A stretch of 64,000 bases of DNA from Paralichthys olivaceus (GCF_024713975.1 NC_091094.1:15471001-15535000), one strand, 5' to 3'. Positions 1 to 12,000 are shown, counted from the first letter of the stretch. Notes: generated by a model not told the origin, from the letters alone. Made by a program: numbers and translations.

Positions 1-370
1 TGCGCCAATGTAAACAATCCATGTCATATTTGTGCAAAGTTCAGCGTTTGAATTTGATTCCAGAAAAACGTCGCTAAAAGGTCACTTTGAACACGGGGTC
101 ACGTGCGAGAGTTTAAAATGTGAAGAAAACTCCTGAATGGACGGAGTCTGAGAGTTCCTGGGTAGCGGCTGTTAAACAAACGCAACACTCTCGCAGGCTC
201 GGGCTGACAATTCAACTCGCAGCCGCAATCCGCCATGTTGAAAACCTGTCTCAAAACACACAACTTTGCCTGCTATAAAAAAAACCAACAGCTACCGACG
301 GCCACACGCGACGACAAACAAGCAAAGCCAGCACTCGGATCGAGGGGGGATAATGTTGGGGGGCACTCAC
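1..370 (-). other. start of kdm5b intron 1
   Basis: This is sequence directly downstream of the exon 1 donor on the minus strand. It has no second kdm5b exon. It is moderately GC- and CpG-rich near 290-370, as expected next to a CpG-rich promoter. Confidence 0.7.
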
Positions 371-523
371 CGGCGGCGGGCGGACTTTGCAGATGCCAGT
401 TTTCTCTGCGATGGGTCGTATTTTGTTGATGTACGCAAACGGGTCGGAGAATTCCTCCCAGCTGGGCTCAAAGACGGGGCACTCCGGGGGAGGAATGAAC
501 TCATTTAGCTGCGGCTGAGTCAT
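371..523 (-). CDS. kdm5b: kdm5b first coding exon (lysine demethylase 5B, partial)
   Basis: This exon encodes the first 51 residues of a KDM5 (JARID1) histone demethylase, a nuclear enzyme that removes methyl groups from di- and trimethylated H3K4. It carries the start of the JmjN domain, visible as [15 protein letters not shown] followed by [17 protein letters not shown]. The series [29 protein letters not shown] wording fits KDM5B better than KDM5A (DPLSFIGRIRP) or KDM5C (SWAEFRDP). The start at 523 is the first ATG in frame after the upstream stop and has an A at -3. Upstream codons in the same frame are open and asparagine-rich but contain no ATG. The exon ends CCG|GTGAGT in phase 0, where the human gene also breaks (PPP|DWQ). 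All later exons lie left of base 1. Which teleost copy (kdm5ba or kdm5bb) this is cannot be told from one exon. Confidence 0.9.
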
Positions 524-1250
524 GGTCGCATCTTTGTTGTGGCTCCCGCTGGATGTTTTATTGTTATTGTTGTTGCTGTGGTTCGTGGGGACGCGATCTC
601 TCAGTTCATGTCCACGCTCCACTTCAATGAGCCCACGGACGAATTATCGAGTTGGAGACGAGAGCGTGACAGCCAGGGAGCGTGCTCCTCCGCTACAAAA
701 AGTAGACACCCACAAAATGCTTCAGGGCCGCACTTCTGCTCGTTGCGGTGACGATGCTGCATCTCAGTCAAAACCCGTGTTTCACGTCTGAGCACTGATG
801 GTGTCTAAAACTAATATTTAATAGGCCCGAGTTGCGGGGTCATATGTGTTAGAGGAGTTCAATGGCTGCAGGGCTGGTTTACAGGAGCACGTCGAATTAA
901 CCGTCATTTTAATAAAAACAAATAACTGCAAACACTTTGTGACTATTAAACTCTGTAGTTGAGAGATTATAAATTATAAAGCTTATTGGTTCCGTGGCTT
1001 CCTCACAGATGATCGCTCCCTGCTGGGTGAGTTGGATTCCTCTCACCCCTTCGCCCGCAAATCAATCGGTTAACAAACGGAAGAATGAGTTGGATCGGCC
1101 CCGCCCGGCTGTGCCAACATAATAGACGCGTCTGACGGGACGTTGGGTGACACTAATCGAGCACACCCACCAGATCTCTACGCTGCGACCGGCACTTCGT
1201 TTTTAAATGGTCTAGAGGAGCTCGTTGATTGGTGGAGACTGAAGTCACGT
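524..1250 (-). promoter_or_regulatory. kdm5b 5' UTR and probable promoter region
   Basis: This CpG-bearing segment lies directly upstream of the kdm5b start codon. It includes a GC box (CCCCGCCC near 1099-1106) and several CG-rich patches between 600 and 1200. Open frames here have no homology I recognise and overlap on both strands, which fits a CpG-rich promoter rather than coding sequence. The transcription start cannot be placed. Confidence 0.4.
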
Positions 1251-3650
1251 GGTGAGAGTTGGACTGTTTATGTTTTCATAAGAAACATTTTTATTCGTTT
1301 ACACTGAACCAGCCCCTGAAGGCATCACGCGTGAAGCAGGTTTATCGTCTATATAAAAATTAATGTTCATATTTTAAATGTTTTTTCTCGCAAAACCGCG
1401 CGTTTAATCATGTCGATGTGCATTACGTCACTTTCTAAATAGTGTTCCAACTATATACAACTACCATCATCACCTCATGGATGTTTTTCACCGCAGTCAA
1501 GTACTTTACATATAATAATTATAGTGAAGGCACTGAAGGATTATAATAAAATATCTTCGCCGTGTTTTGTGATTTCTGACAAATAATTGTCAAATTGATT
1601 TGACTTTGTTGAACTTTGTTGTTGTTGTTCTGTTGTATTTCTATTGTATTCAGAGAGAAGCCTGCACAAAGTCAAAGACGTCTGGAAATTTAGTAGACCT
1701 TTAAAGACTGTAAATGTCTGATTATATATTGTAAATGTGACTGGCTTACTGTGAGCTAGAGTTAACATTGAATGAATAATATATTATATAATAATATTCG
1801 ACTGATTTACATTTCCCTGTTCTGTTTGTTGACAGCAAACTTGAACAGGTGAGTTTCACAGTTGGGAGAAAAATGTATTGCACACCTTTAAAGGTTTTTT
1901 AAGATTAGTCTTTATAAATCTCTGTATAACCACTTGCTTTCTGTCCAATTGTCTTTTGAATCAATATGGACATGATAATTCTGCACATCCTTTGCATAGC
2001 CAGCACATGATTAGCTCTATCCTTATATTTCCTCAATAATATCAACTTTTCTTAAGCACCAGCAATTAGATCTCACAAACTAGATACAATCCCTTGAAAA
2101 GATTTTTTTTTAAATGTGCATTTTGGTATAATTACAATTTTTTTTACCGCTCCTTTAAATATATTACAAAGATAACACTCGAGAAGTTTGATGGTTTGTT
2201 ATTCTCTAAAACACACAAAGAGGAGCACACAGCTCCACCAACCTCACTCAGCTGACAACAGCACCACTGTCACTGCCTCGGTGTGGGTGGAGCTTTTCAC
2301 AGCACAAAAAATAACAATGGACCAGATCGTACAGCAAATTCATCACAAAATACTATAAGGGTTATAAAGGGTTAGTTTACCCAATTTATGCCCCTCCTCC
2401 CACACACGTTCTCCCCTTGCTGTGTGGTTGATGTCGATCTTTAAACTGTTAACTGCTGTTCGTGCTCTTTATAGTTTATTGATAGTTTTCATCAAACATT
2501 ATCTCCATTTCCTTATTATTATGGCCTGACCACACTACTGTCATCTGACACCTTTTTGAGGTTAACAGGTTAGATTTCATCAAATTCAATTTCAGTAAAT
2601 AAAGTCTAGCTAAGCCCTAAATTCTGTGACTTTCATTTTCCTGCATGTCTGAATAGCAGACTACTGTTGCCTTTTGTACAATGAGCAATTTGTAGCAGGG
2701 TTTGCACTTGTTTCTTTCGGTACTTGAGAGTTGTAAGACTATGCATATTCTCCCAAAAACAAATTAAAAACTGAAAAAGTTCCCCTCACTAGTTAGAGGG
2801 CAAATAGCTCCTGTAGCCACAGCCTTCTAAACAAAAAGAAATGCAACAAACTGAATGTCAAGTGATGTCATTGTAAATTGTAACATGGAATCATCTCTCT
2901 GTTTCTTTAGAGCACATACACACTACCACAGACTGGACACAATGAGTAACTGTATAGGGCTTCGTCAAATTATTAGTTACAGAACTGAATAATCTGTTAT
3001 AATAGTAGTTTCCAGGACCTGTGTCATCCTTGTTTTGTTAGATGCAAAGTCCAATATCCAAACATATATTAAATTAACAATGATTTTAAATAACAAACAC
3101 TAACAAATCCTCATTATTTGCTTATTATTTACAAATCCTGATTAAAAGCTTCCTTTTTAATCTGTTAACAAACATTTATATGTGTAGATAACTAAACAGT
3201 CTGTCTGCTAATTTTAGACTGACAATAACAACAAGGTCACTAAAAGCAGCCTGACGACATTGTTACTTGGTTTAGAAACTGGCTGGTTCCAAAGCAGTGT
3301 GGCTTTTGTATGTATGGCGTGAATATGTATACTGTATATCTCATGTCTTTGTCTTTATGTAACTTTGCGTGTGAGAATGTATTTGCACCAATTTGCCTTA
3401 CGGCTTGTTGTTTTATTCAGTGGTAGAGGATCTTCCCAGTTCATTTACAAGCAACAGTAATACACAACTATTCCACACATTATTGAGCACTAACTCTTGT
3501 AAACAGACTCCACACCGACATCTTAATTCCATCAACATGATTGATGACATAAGATTTTGACATGGGTTAAAAGACACTGAGAAAAAAACCCCTAACATAT
3601 TCTGCAGGAAACAGCTGTAAGACGACATTAACACCTTTCCGAAAAATGAT
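1251..3650. other. kdm5b-rabif intergenic DNA
   Basis: This is AT-rich sequence with no recognisable exon, RNA gene or transposon. The only local pattern is short AT-rich and GTTGTT runs near 1615-1640. Confidence 0.6.
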
Positions 3651-3656
3651 TTTATT
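3651..3656 (-). terminator. candidate rabif polyadenylation signal
   Basis: TTTATT on the plus strand reads AATAAA on the minus strand, about 155 nt after the rabif stop codon. It is the nearest canonical hexamer I saw. Longer 3' ends, for example one using the hexamer near 3411-3416, are equally possible. Confidence 0.35.
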
Positions 3657-3808
3657 CGAGCAGAATGTTCACATCGTTGTCGCTGTGTGAGTGTGTGTGA
3701 TGGGTTACGTTGCTGGGAGTCAATTCTAAGTGTAAATCCACAAAAAGATGCATAGCCTGCCAACACATAACAAAAAAAAGTTCTTGTGGGATCATATCAG
3801 CATTTACA

Positions 3809-4057
3809 CTACGCATGATTCACCCTTTCCACAGCGACGTAGAAACTTTTCTTGTCATCCAAACAGTGCCAGCCGATTGGTCCAATCTCACAATCTGCAC
3901 AGATGAGATACTTAATTCTCCCAACGTCGTTGGTGAAGCCCACGTTCTCAAAAGTGTACATGTCGTCCACTAACCAGTGGGCAGTGAGAGTGTCCCCGTC
4001 CACCGAGCCATCTGTGGTACTGAGGCCACTCTTTTTCCGCATTGAGGGGAGGAACAG
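3809..4057 (-). CDS. rabif: rabif coding exon 2
   Basis: Encodes residues 49-130 and the stop. It begins LFLPSMRKK after the acceptor TTTTCTGCCACCAG and carries the second CxxC and the Rab-binding C terminus. Confidence 0.95.
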   Translation of the reverse strand: MFLPSMRKKSGLSTTDGSVDGDTLTAHWLVDDMYTFENVGFTNDVGRIKYLICADCEIGPIGWHCLDDKKSFYVAVERVNHA

Positions 4058-5531
4058 CTGGTGGCAGAAAACACAGCCTCTGTTAACATAAAAACACTCA
4101 ACAGAACTCAAACACAGATGTTTGACGTGTATTTAAGTCTGATACAAATGTTTTATTTGCATATGATCAATAAAGAGAGAAAGAAATCTCCACTTCAAAC
4201 CTCCACCTACGTTTAAGCTCTAAACTACCTTGCTCCACTACATAGGAGTTTTTAAAATGTTGTACCCTGTTGATCTCTCAGGTTAAAAGGAACCAGTCTT
4301 CTTCATGTTCCAACAAAGTCCAGTGAGACTGCACGTAACACATCTAAGTAACAGAACAGTTTGATTCTCTAATTTTAATACTGGCAATAAGAATGTTGTT
4401 TGTACAGTTTAGCATAAAGAAGGTGACTGGTGCTTTGACATTGTTGTATATATGTGTATGAATATGTTTATACATGTATGTCTTTGCATCTGAAATTTGT
4501 TTTGCTTCATATAGCAGCTCCATTTACAACATCGCAGGTAAAAAAATCAAGACAGGAAGCAAAAAATTCATGCATCAGACATAACATCGGTTTAAAAAAG
4601 TAAACACAAACATTTAACATTATAAAACTCAAGGCCCTTAAACGTACATTTGATCTGGGATTAAGTTCCATATTTAATTTTAGGATTGACTGGTGCACAA
4701 AGGAGTTTTGAAGTCTCAAGTTATTAAATTGTGGAACCTTGGATCTCAGGCTGGATGGTAACAATCTATATTCAGTGTTCAGGACATGATTGGGATTTTA
4801 GAAACAATGTTGTTAGCCAATCTTAGTATACTACTATGGTAGGCTGATTCATACATTTTGTCCAGAGGCTGGCCTACAATCTTTGTGCAGATTTTAATTT
4901 GGTTGAGCAGTTTTGAATACAAAGTAGTGGACCGACACTCGTGCCATGTACTATAACAGTACTGCAAAACATTCATACTCACCTAAAAAACAAAACAAGA
5001 ATTTGTCTACTCGCCCAAGACAAGTTCAATGTGATCTTTTCATGATAATAGATGGTCACTCATGACATCAAGTGTTTATATGAAGAAACCTGCCTGATTT
5101 TAACGTGGATAATAACTTAATGAGAGTCAGAGCCAAAAACAATCTCTTCTGTTTCACTGTTAATCTGAAGCATGATCATCGCTGATCATCGGTGCACACC
5201 AGGGTTGTGTGAGTCGCTTGACAGGGACACTACGACTGTATCATCAGAATACATGTTAGGTAAGAAGAAGAGCTGAACTCACACAACATTGGTCGCGATG
5301 GGAGATGAAAGCGTTTTATTCACCTGAACAAATCGGACAGTGTTCCTGAGAGAAGAGGCATCGCAAAGCCTGTGTGTTACATCATACCTCTTTCTCTGCA
5401 AACACAGCCATCCCGGGACACAGCACTTTAGATCCGCAGCGCTGACACAGCACTGACTTGCTGTTCTTACCCTCCTCAGACACCAGGTCGGACCGGTCCG
5501 TGCTGTCCTTGGACTGTGTCGTGTCGTCCAT
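3809..5531 (-). CDS. rabif: rabif (MSS4), RAB-interacting factor, complete coding region
   Basis: Two exons, 5388..5531 and 3809..4057, encode a 130-residue protein; human RABIF has 123. MSS4 is a small zinc protein that binds nucleotide-free exocytic Rab GTPases such as Rab8 and Rab10 and acts as their holdase chaperone. The zinc site is visible as two CxxC pairs: CQRC (residues 29-32) and CADC (101-104). The C-terminal Rab-binding part reads CEIGPIGWHCLDDK and then SFYVAVERVNHA, almost the same as mammals. The start at 5531 is the first ATG in its frame, with G at -3. The first 14 residues differ from the human N terminus, as is usual for this family. The intron is phase 0 (GAG|GTATGA ... 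CCACCAG|CTG). The next gene downstream is kdm5b on the same strand, as in human. Confidence 0.95.
4507..4982 (-). pseudogene. LINE reverse-transcriptase C-terminal remnant in the rabif intron
   Basis: Two minus-strand reading frames (4779-4982, then 4507-4764) look like consecutive pieces of the C-terminal tail of a non-LTR retrotransposon polyprotein. The first has a Y-x-x-W block (QYCYSTWHE) and an LLNQIKIC..IVGQPL stretch. The second has LLPSSLRSK, then NSFVHQSILKLN, the usual LLPS..R and NSF..ai..LN ending of such proteins. The two pieces are in different frames, so the copy is frameshifted and dead. It sits in the same orientation as rabif. The clade is not certain. Confidence 0.55.
5388..5531 (-). 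CDS. rabif: rabif coding exon 1
   Basis: Encodes residues 1-48, including the first zinc-binding pair CQRC and the stretch ending AVFAEKE. The donor is GAG|GTATGATG. A pyrimidine-rich TTTCCTGTTTGTCAG just upstream of the start (about 5540) could be a splice acceptor, so a separate non-coding 5' exon is possible. Confidence 0.93.
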
Positions 5532-5820
5532 CACTGAGCCCTGACAAACAGGAAAGCACAGTGATGGTGACGATGAACGAGAGGAGACTCGACCCACCGG
5601 CGTGTGTATACAGTCTGTGGTTTGACCCGAGAGACAGCGACTGATGCAGTCAGATGAGGAGCACAGACAGGGCGGGCATCGAACCCTTAAAGTGCGGAAG
5701 TAAACTTAGAAATATGACCTTCATTATTCTTTAAGTTTCGGTTTAACTTCATTAGCTATTAGCCTGACAGTAGCTGTGAACGCAAGCCCCGCCCCTGTCA
5801 TTTATGCTAACATCAATGCT
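5532..5820 (-). promoter_or_regulatory. rabif 5' UTR and probable promoter
   Basis: The sequence upstream of the rabif start has an ETS-type GCGGAAGT core near 5693-5700 and a GC box (CCCCGCCCC near 5787-5795). Both are common in housekeeping promoters without TATA boxes. No start site can be fixed. Confidence 0.4.
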
Positions 5821-6134
5821 AACACTGCTTCCTGCTATTATACAATCAATGGCTCCTTTGTACAAACATACACATTAGTTATAGACAATTGAGAAGATCC
5901 AAACACGACCTACTTATTTGTTGAAGTAAAACCAGGCGGTGGCAACAACAAAACAATCGTACGGTGGAGAGGTTTACTCAAGCTAATCTAGCATACTAGC
6001 TGCTTCAGAAATGTACCAGCCACTTAATGTTCTCGTCCAGAAACACTTGACTGTACTTTGGTTCCGGGTTAAACATACTCGAGAATCTTAGATGGAAATG
6101 TTTTATCTATACTTTATATTCTATAATCTTTCGA

Positions 6135-6196
6135 AAGAAAATAAAGAAATAGGTGTAAAGTCAAAGTATATATATATAATATATTATATATATATG

Positions 6197-6260
<64 letters not shown>

Positions 6261-6281
6261 CACCTATTTCTTTATTTTCTT
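6135..6281. repeat. AT microsatellite enclosed by 22-bp perfect inverted arms
   Basis: The left arm at 6135-6156 begins AAGAAAATAAAG and ends ATAGGTGT. The right arm at 6260-6281 is its exact reverse complement, beginning ACACCTATTTC. The roughly 100 bp between them is almost pure alternating AT. A second AT run (about 6282-6301) follows the right arm. This could be an AT-filled foldback transposon or a cruciform-prone palindrome. Confidence 0.85.
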
Positions 6282-8365
6282 ATATATATATATATATATA
6301 TGTGTGTAAAAGTAGTTTCAGTTCTGTTGGATGGTTCAAAATGTAGGAGTGAATCATATTTTATGAACTGTTCTTCCTTTGTGTCTGAAAAAAAAATCTC
6401 CAAAGTTATAAACAGTAACAGCTCAGAAATAAAAGCTTTAAAATGTACATTTCCCTCTAAAATAGAGTGTAGAAGAGTAGAATTACAAAGTAGTATAAAA
6501 ATGAAGTAAGAATAATACATAAGAAGAGGACGAACAATACAATGTAAAATTATACGTAGAAACTTTCTACCAAAGGGATTACTTGTCTGGTTTACAGTGG
6601 GATACCACATGACATATTCCTGACCTTAAAAAATACAGCACAGAGCAGCAGTGTCAGAGTTCTTCCCATGTGCCAAACAATTAGAAACTGTATTAGGACA
6701 AACTAAGTTCAATTAGTCACTTTCAGCAAGCCTAAATCGAATCTGCTTCAATCTGTATTTTGCTGAAATCCTCATTGTACAAAGCCCATATATTCAGAGG
6801 TTTTAGAAATGAGGAATTAAGGGAAAAAATTTGATCAATTGTATCATCATCAATTACAATCACTTGATTTTGAAGCAGACCTACATTGAGTTAAGGACTG
6901 AATCCACTTTTATAATCTGAAAAATGATATTGACGGCTCTAATAATATCTGATTTATACTGATGATCAGGCATTTTGACACAACTATGTCATATTTTCTA
7001 TGTTTGTCACCAGCTGGGACCACAACCACACATCCTTCCTGCCACTGCAGAGGCAAATGGTGCATGATTGGGAAATGATGAGGAGCTGTTGTTTAGCTAA
7101 GATTTATATGCTTCAAACATAATAACTCGATGAGGTCATTAAACTGGTTGACGAATCCTGTTGTCTTCATAGTTGCTCGCTGTTCATGTGACATTTTAAA
7201 TTCAAATGTCAAGGTCTTACGTTTCTAAAAAAAAGGGCAAGTAAAAATCTCATCAGCTACTTGTTTCACAGGAACCTTTGAATACAAATCACAGACAACT
7301 GGACACCATGTGGAAAAAAATTTATTACAATAATTTTCCAAGATTACCATTAATAAATATTTATGTTTACATTTCAGTGAAATGTATGATTTATCACTTT
7401 CTACACAGGACAAAACACAAAGTCAAGAATACACGTTGTTTTAGTCTTTGTAATAAAGCTTGAATAAGTTGATCTAGAAAAAGGAGTCTTAAACAGCAGT
7501 TGATACAACCTATCAATGGAGTTGTACGTTCAATGATGATTTGATTGTATATTTATGGCAAGGAAAACATGAAAAGTCAACATCTGGAAATCCTTGAAGC
7601 TCCCTTGACAGTTAAGATAGGCCATTTCATTTAAAAACATTTCCGTTGGCCTAAGGCACAGGAATACTAAAAGTTATATCAATCATACATAACACGTTTT
7701 AAACCCCATATAGGGATTTAAAGTTTAGAATTTCATGGTATACACCAAGGTGCATTTGATATTTACACCTCTCATCTGAAATCTAGCACAAAAGAAAAAT
7801 ACCTAACCCGACCAAAAAGGAAAGAAAAGAAAAAAAAAAGACAGATCCAGATCTGTACATTGTGCGAAGCCCAGGAACTATCACTCCAGAAATGAACCAA
7901 TATTATGTTTTCAGATTGAAAAACTATGGTTTGTCATGTTTTTATTCATATCAGCATTTTATATGATTTGTTTGGGAATTTTTTTCAATTCAAATGACTC
8001 AACAAATGCAAAACAACATTTATGCATTTCAGTATAAAAGTCAAGGAAGCTAATCACCAAAGGAATCATTTTGCTCCAAATCAGACTAACATTATCCCTT
8101 GTGTTACTCAGACTTCTCACATATGGGATCTGATCTATATACTGTATATTATTTTTATAATAATGTATTTTATTTTATTTCAGTGGGTTTTTAGAGTAGT
8201 GACTGGGCTTTCAGAGTACATTTTGTTTTATTGTAGAGTGGTTTATGGGTGGGCTTGTGGTGGTCCCACAGGTTTTAAGGGAAAGCTGTACAGTTTACGT
8301 CAGCACAGAATATCTGGTGACATTCATATACACTATATGTGCATACTTTCATCCTCCTAAAACAA

Positions 8366-8400
8366 ATGTGTGTGTGTGTGTGTGTGTGTGTGTTTGTGTG
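8366..8400. repeat. (TG)n microsatellite
   Basis: Uninterrupted TG dinucleotides for about 27 bp, followed by an imperfect TTTGTGTG tail. It lies in or near the adipor1 3' flank. Confidence 0.85.
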
Positions 8401-8729
8401 TAAGCCCTGAAGCACCTAAATGGTCCTGCTCTACAAGATACACCTGGCTGAAAAGTGCTCTAACCTGCACATAAACTGGAAGGGACAAAAAGGGAGAAGT
8501 TTATAGTTGGTGCTCTATGCTACAGCAAAAAGTATACTCTCTATATCCCTTGCACAATGGTAACAGACTATGGAGAAGGTGGGCTACTAGAGAGTTTCTA
8601 ATAATTGACCAAAAAGTTACAGTAATGTGTGATTTTGGTTAAAGTCCTCTTGCAGACTTTAAATTTCAACATTATTGTAGAAGTAGTGTCGATGTTTCCC
8701 CCTATATTTCATTGGCTGGTTAATGCAAC

Positions 8730-8735
8730 TTTATT
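8730..8735 (-). terminator. candidate adipor1 polyadenylation signal
   Basis: TTTATT on the plus strand gives AATAAA on the minus strand about 190 nt beyond the adipor1 stop. Others lie further downstream, so the true 3' end is uncertain. Confidence 0.3.
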
Positions 8736-8924
8736 GAAGCAAAAAGGAGCCAAACCAGAACGATAACTAAAACCCAAACCGGATGTTAGCAAATCAGAAG
8801 TACAAGGAGCAACAAGTGACTATACTCAATTCCAGCAGCATTTTAAGTGTGTGCGTGTTTGAGTGTGTGTTGTTTGTGGGGCTATAAAGAAAGTATGAGT
8901 GAGTCACAGTCACACACAGGGCTC

Positions 8925-9053
8925 TCAGAGTAGAGAGTCATCTGTGCATCCTCCCTCAAGGCCGTAGCGAAACTCTTGCAGGTTGGAAACTCCATAGAAA
9001 TGAATGAATGCAGCTGCCACGACCAGAACATGAAAAATCTGATGAGAGTGAAA
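8925..9053 (-). CDS. adipor1: adipor1 coding exon 7 (C terminus)
   Basis: Encodes residues 335-376: FHSHQIFHVLVVAAAFIHFY through GLEGGCTDDSLL and the stop. It has the last two zinc-binding histidines. The acceptor is TCTGTCCCCTAG. The exon sits inside a longer open frame in a different phase, so it is easy to miss. Confidence 0.95.
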   Translation of the reverse strand, partial: FHSHQIFHVLVVAAAFIHFYGVSNLQEFRYGLEGGCTDDSLL

Positions 9054-12000
9054 CTAGGGGACAGAGAGGGAAAGAAACATACATGCAATATTAAGATTCT
9101 ATACAATGTGCCTCCTACATCAAACAAAAACAACATCCTAAGTATGTATCTTAAGGTATTTGTGTAACTAATCGCCTGAATCTAAAAAGGTCTTTTATAC
9201 AAACATATCAAATACTTACCCAAATGTCACACTTGCCAGGGAAGTAGCGTTCAGGGATCCTAGCTGCATACAGACCGGCACCGGTTATGTACATGGCACC
9301 CATCAGGTAGAACCAACCCATCTGGCCGACTGTGGTGGCCTTAACAAAACCCTCCTCGATGGTGAAGTGCATGGTGGGTACAATGCCGCTTAGTCCCAGA
9401 CCCATGAACACACCTAAGAGAAGCATGGACTTTAGTTTCTTGGTGTCATAAAAAAACGTCTATATTTCTAAACATTTAAACACAGAAAGGATTATTTTGA
9501 TACAATTATTTTAGACATGCAAACAAAGTCATGTAAACCACACGTTATCAATCTAAACCTACTCGTTGGTTTGCTCTGCATGAAAACAATCACAACTGCT
9601 CAGGAAAGCAAACCCTGTGACAGATGTGTGGTGAAACCATAAAACACGAACTTAACAGCAGCAGAAAATGAAAGGAAACGACATCTTTAAAAAGTGATTA
9701 TTATCCTCTAGTGGTGAGCACCTGCTCTCGTAGGTCTGTGACGAGGTGTAGAGAAGCGGTCCCACTGGGCCACTATGATGGCAGCAATGCCGAGGACACA
9801 TACAATGGTGAGGTAGATAAGTCGAGGCTGAGGGGAACAGTAGAACGAGTAGTACAGCCAGGGCACGAAGGAGCCCATGATCAGGAGGGCGATGCCCGAG
9901 TAGTCAAGTCTGAGGAAATGAGAACAAAAACACAACAGCTGCTAAGTGTTTGGCTGGATCACAGCTGGATGCAGATAAAGCAAAGGTTTTCCCATGTTTT
10001 TAATTATGTACATTTCTGACTATCTAAATTTGCACATATACTTAAATGTTCATGAAGGATGAATTGCACAAGGACATAATACCATACAGTTATTATAAGT
10101 ATTTTTAAGGTTTTAGTTTGTTCAATCATATATGATTATTCAGCCAAAATGAACTTGATGATCCTCAGAAAACAAGTTGCAGCTTCAACCACAGATCGGA
10201 TTTTTTTTTTTACGTTTTCATACTTTCACAGTATTTATACAACACCTGGATTTGCGCTATATTCAAAAAAGACATGGAAATCTTTCTACAAAAAAGGATT
10301 TCCATGTCTTTACTACAATATGGGACATTTAAGGAAAAGGTCACCATTACACTGTATGAGTGAGAAACTGTAACAGATGTATGGGATGTGGGAGGAGAGA
10401 AAACACCTCACTTAGAATAAAGATACTGTGAATTCCTGAAATAATTTTAATTCACTGAGACAGGTTACTGTACCATCATATTAGTTTTGGCTTTGAATAA
10501 TGACTGTGGGCTTATACCTTGTGAATTACACTGAACTGCAGGTTCAATATGATAAGAACCCACCCACTTCAAGAGCAGTGAGTCTAAAATAATACTTCCT
10601 TTTAGACAGTTTGACAGTTTGAGGTCTTACTTGGAGAAGGTGCGAGACACTTTCTCAGAGTGGCAGTAGACGGTATGAAAAAGCCAGGAGAAGCTGAGGC
10701 AGAGCACAGCTCCCAGGAAGAACATCCCAAACACCACCTTCTCTTGCAGCGGGGCCATAAAATACATGTTGGGCCGCAGCATAGTTAACGTGCCCAGACA
10801 AATGAATAAGATCAGCCCTGAGGGAGAAAACAGATCGGTTTCACTGACAGTCAACAAGAGAAGAGTCCAAGACTTTTCCAGATTCAAATTTTAATCAAAC
10901 CAACATGTCGAATTGTTAACTACATCAGAATATGCTGCTTGAAAGCTAAACTCAGTAATGTAGTAAAGCTATGTGCACTGGGTGCAGCTTTTGTTCTCAC
11001 CTAACAGGTGAGTCCAGATGTTTCCTGTCTCAGTGTGAATTCTGAAGATACTTCCAAAACAGGCTCGGAAGGAGGGCATTGGGGGTCGATGTCCATGCAA
11101 GAGGTAATCGTTGTCTTTCAGCCATTCTGGCAGGACATGAAAGGGGATGACCCTCCAGCGCCCCTCCCAAACCTGAAAAGTAACAACAGCCTTTTACTCA
11201 CAGACATGCAAATTCAAAGTCACTGCACATTTAAAAAGTGAACCACTGAGAATTGTTATAAAGATGAGAGTAAAACAGATATAGATTGTATATTATGCTA
11301 TGGGAAGTTCTTAAACATGTATCATCTCCACCAAGGAGGTTATATTTTCATTGCTAAGACTGATATTTAAGAGTGTATGGATTTGGTGAATTTAAATGTG
11401 GTTTCATTAGGGAACTGTTGGGCCTTGGTGGAGGTATACGCCCTTCTGATAAATCCTGTGTCTGATGTGGAATATAAAATCATGCTAAACTCACATATGA
11501 CTCAGTCAAACTACACAAAGCACTCTTTGGTAACTCCCTGGTTGTTGCCGTTCACCCAAGTCTGCAACTGAACGCCCATTTACCTCGCCGCTAAACCACA
11601 GAGCTGTACACCTGTAAACCTACGAGCTGAGCAGAGGGTTGAGTGTCTGCTTGTTCAAAATGGCTGCTGCAATATTTATGCTGCTTCAACCTAAGAATGT
11701 GGTTTCTTACCTAGTGACATCTACAACGCAGCAGGTTTATAACAAAGTAAAAAGCCAAGTTATTATAGAACACCTACTTTTGTTTTTTTATATGAAAGCT
11801 CAGAAGTATTTAATTTCTCTAAAGCCCAGGTTGAAAGCAAGAAAACCAGATTGGCTAACGTGTTGTCCTGTTCACACCAACCTCAACCCCAGGTCACAGT
11901 GTCTGTATAAACCTTTGACTATCATTGTGGGAAAGTAAAACCTGGACTAGTGCTATAATCCAAATCGATACTGCTACAAATTCAACATTTATTCTGTTTA

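Larger units (their letters stand above)
5821..8729. other. rabif-adipor1 intergenic DNA
   Basis: No coding exon was recognised. In human, KLHL12 lies between RABIF and ADIPOR1, but no BTB, BACK or Kelch-repeat coding stretch is visible here. The main structure is the AT array with inverted arms at 6135-6281, listed separately. Confidence 0.6.

Noticed and set aside
524..622. N-terminal extension of Kdm5b in frame with exon 1 (asparagine-rich)
   Set aside because: The frame is open but has no ATG, and the ATG at 523 has a good context and matches family length.
5668..5690. GGGTTCGATGCCC-like B box on the minus strand near rabif
   Set aside because: No matching A box at tRNA distance; it lies in promoter-like DNA.
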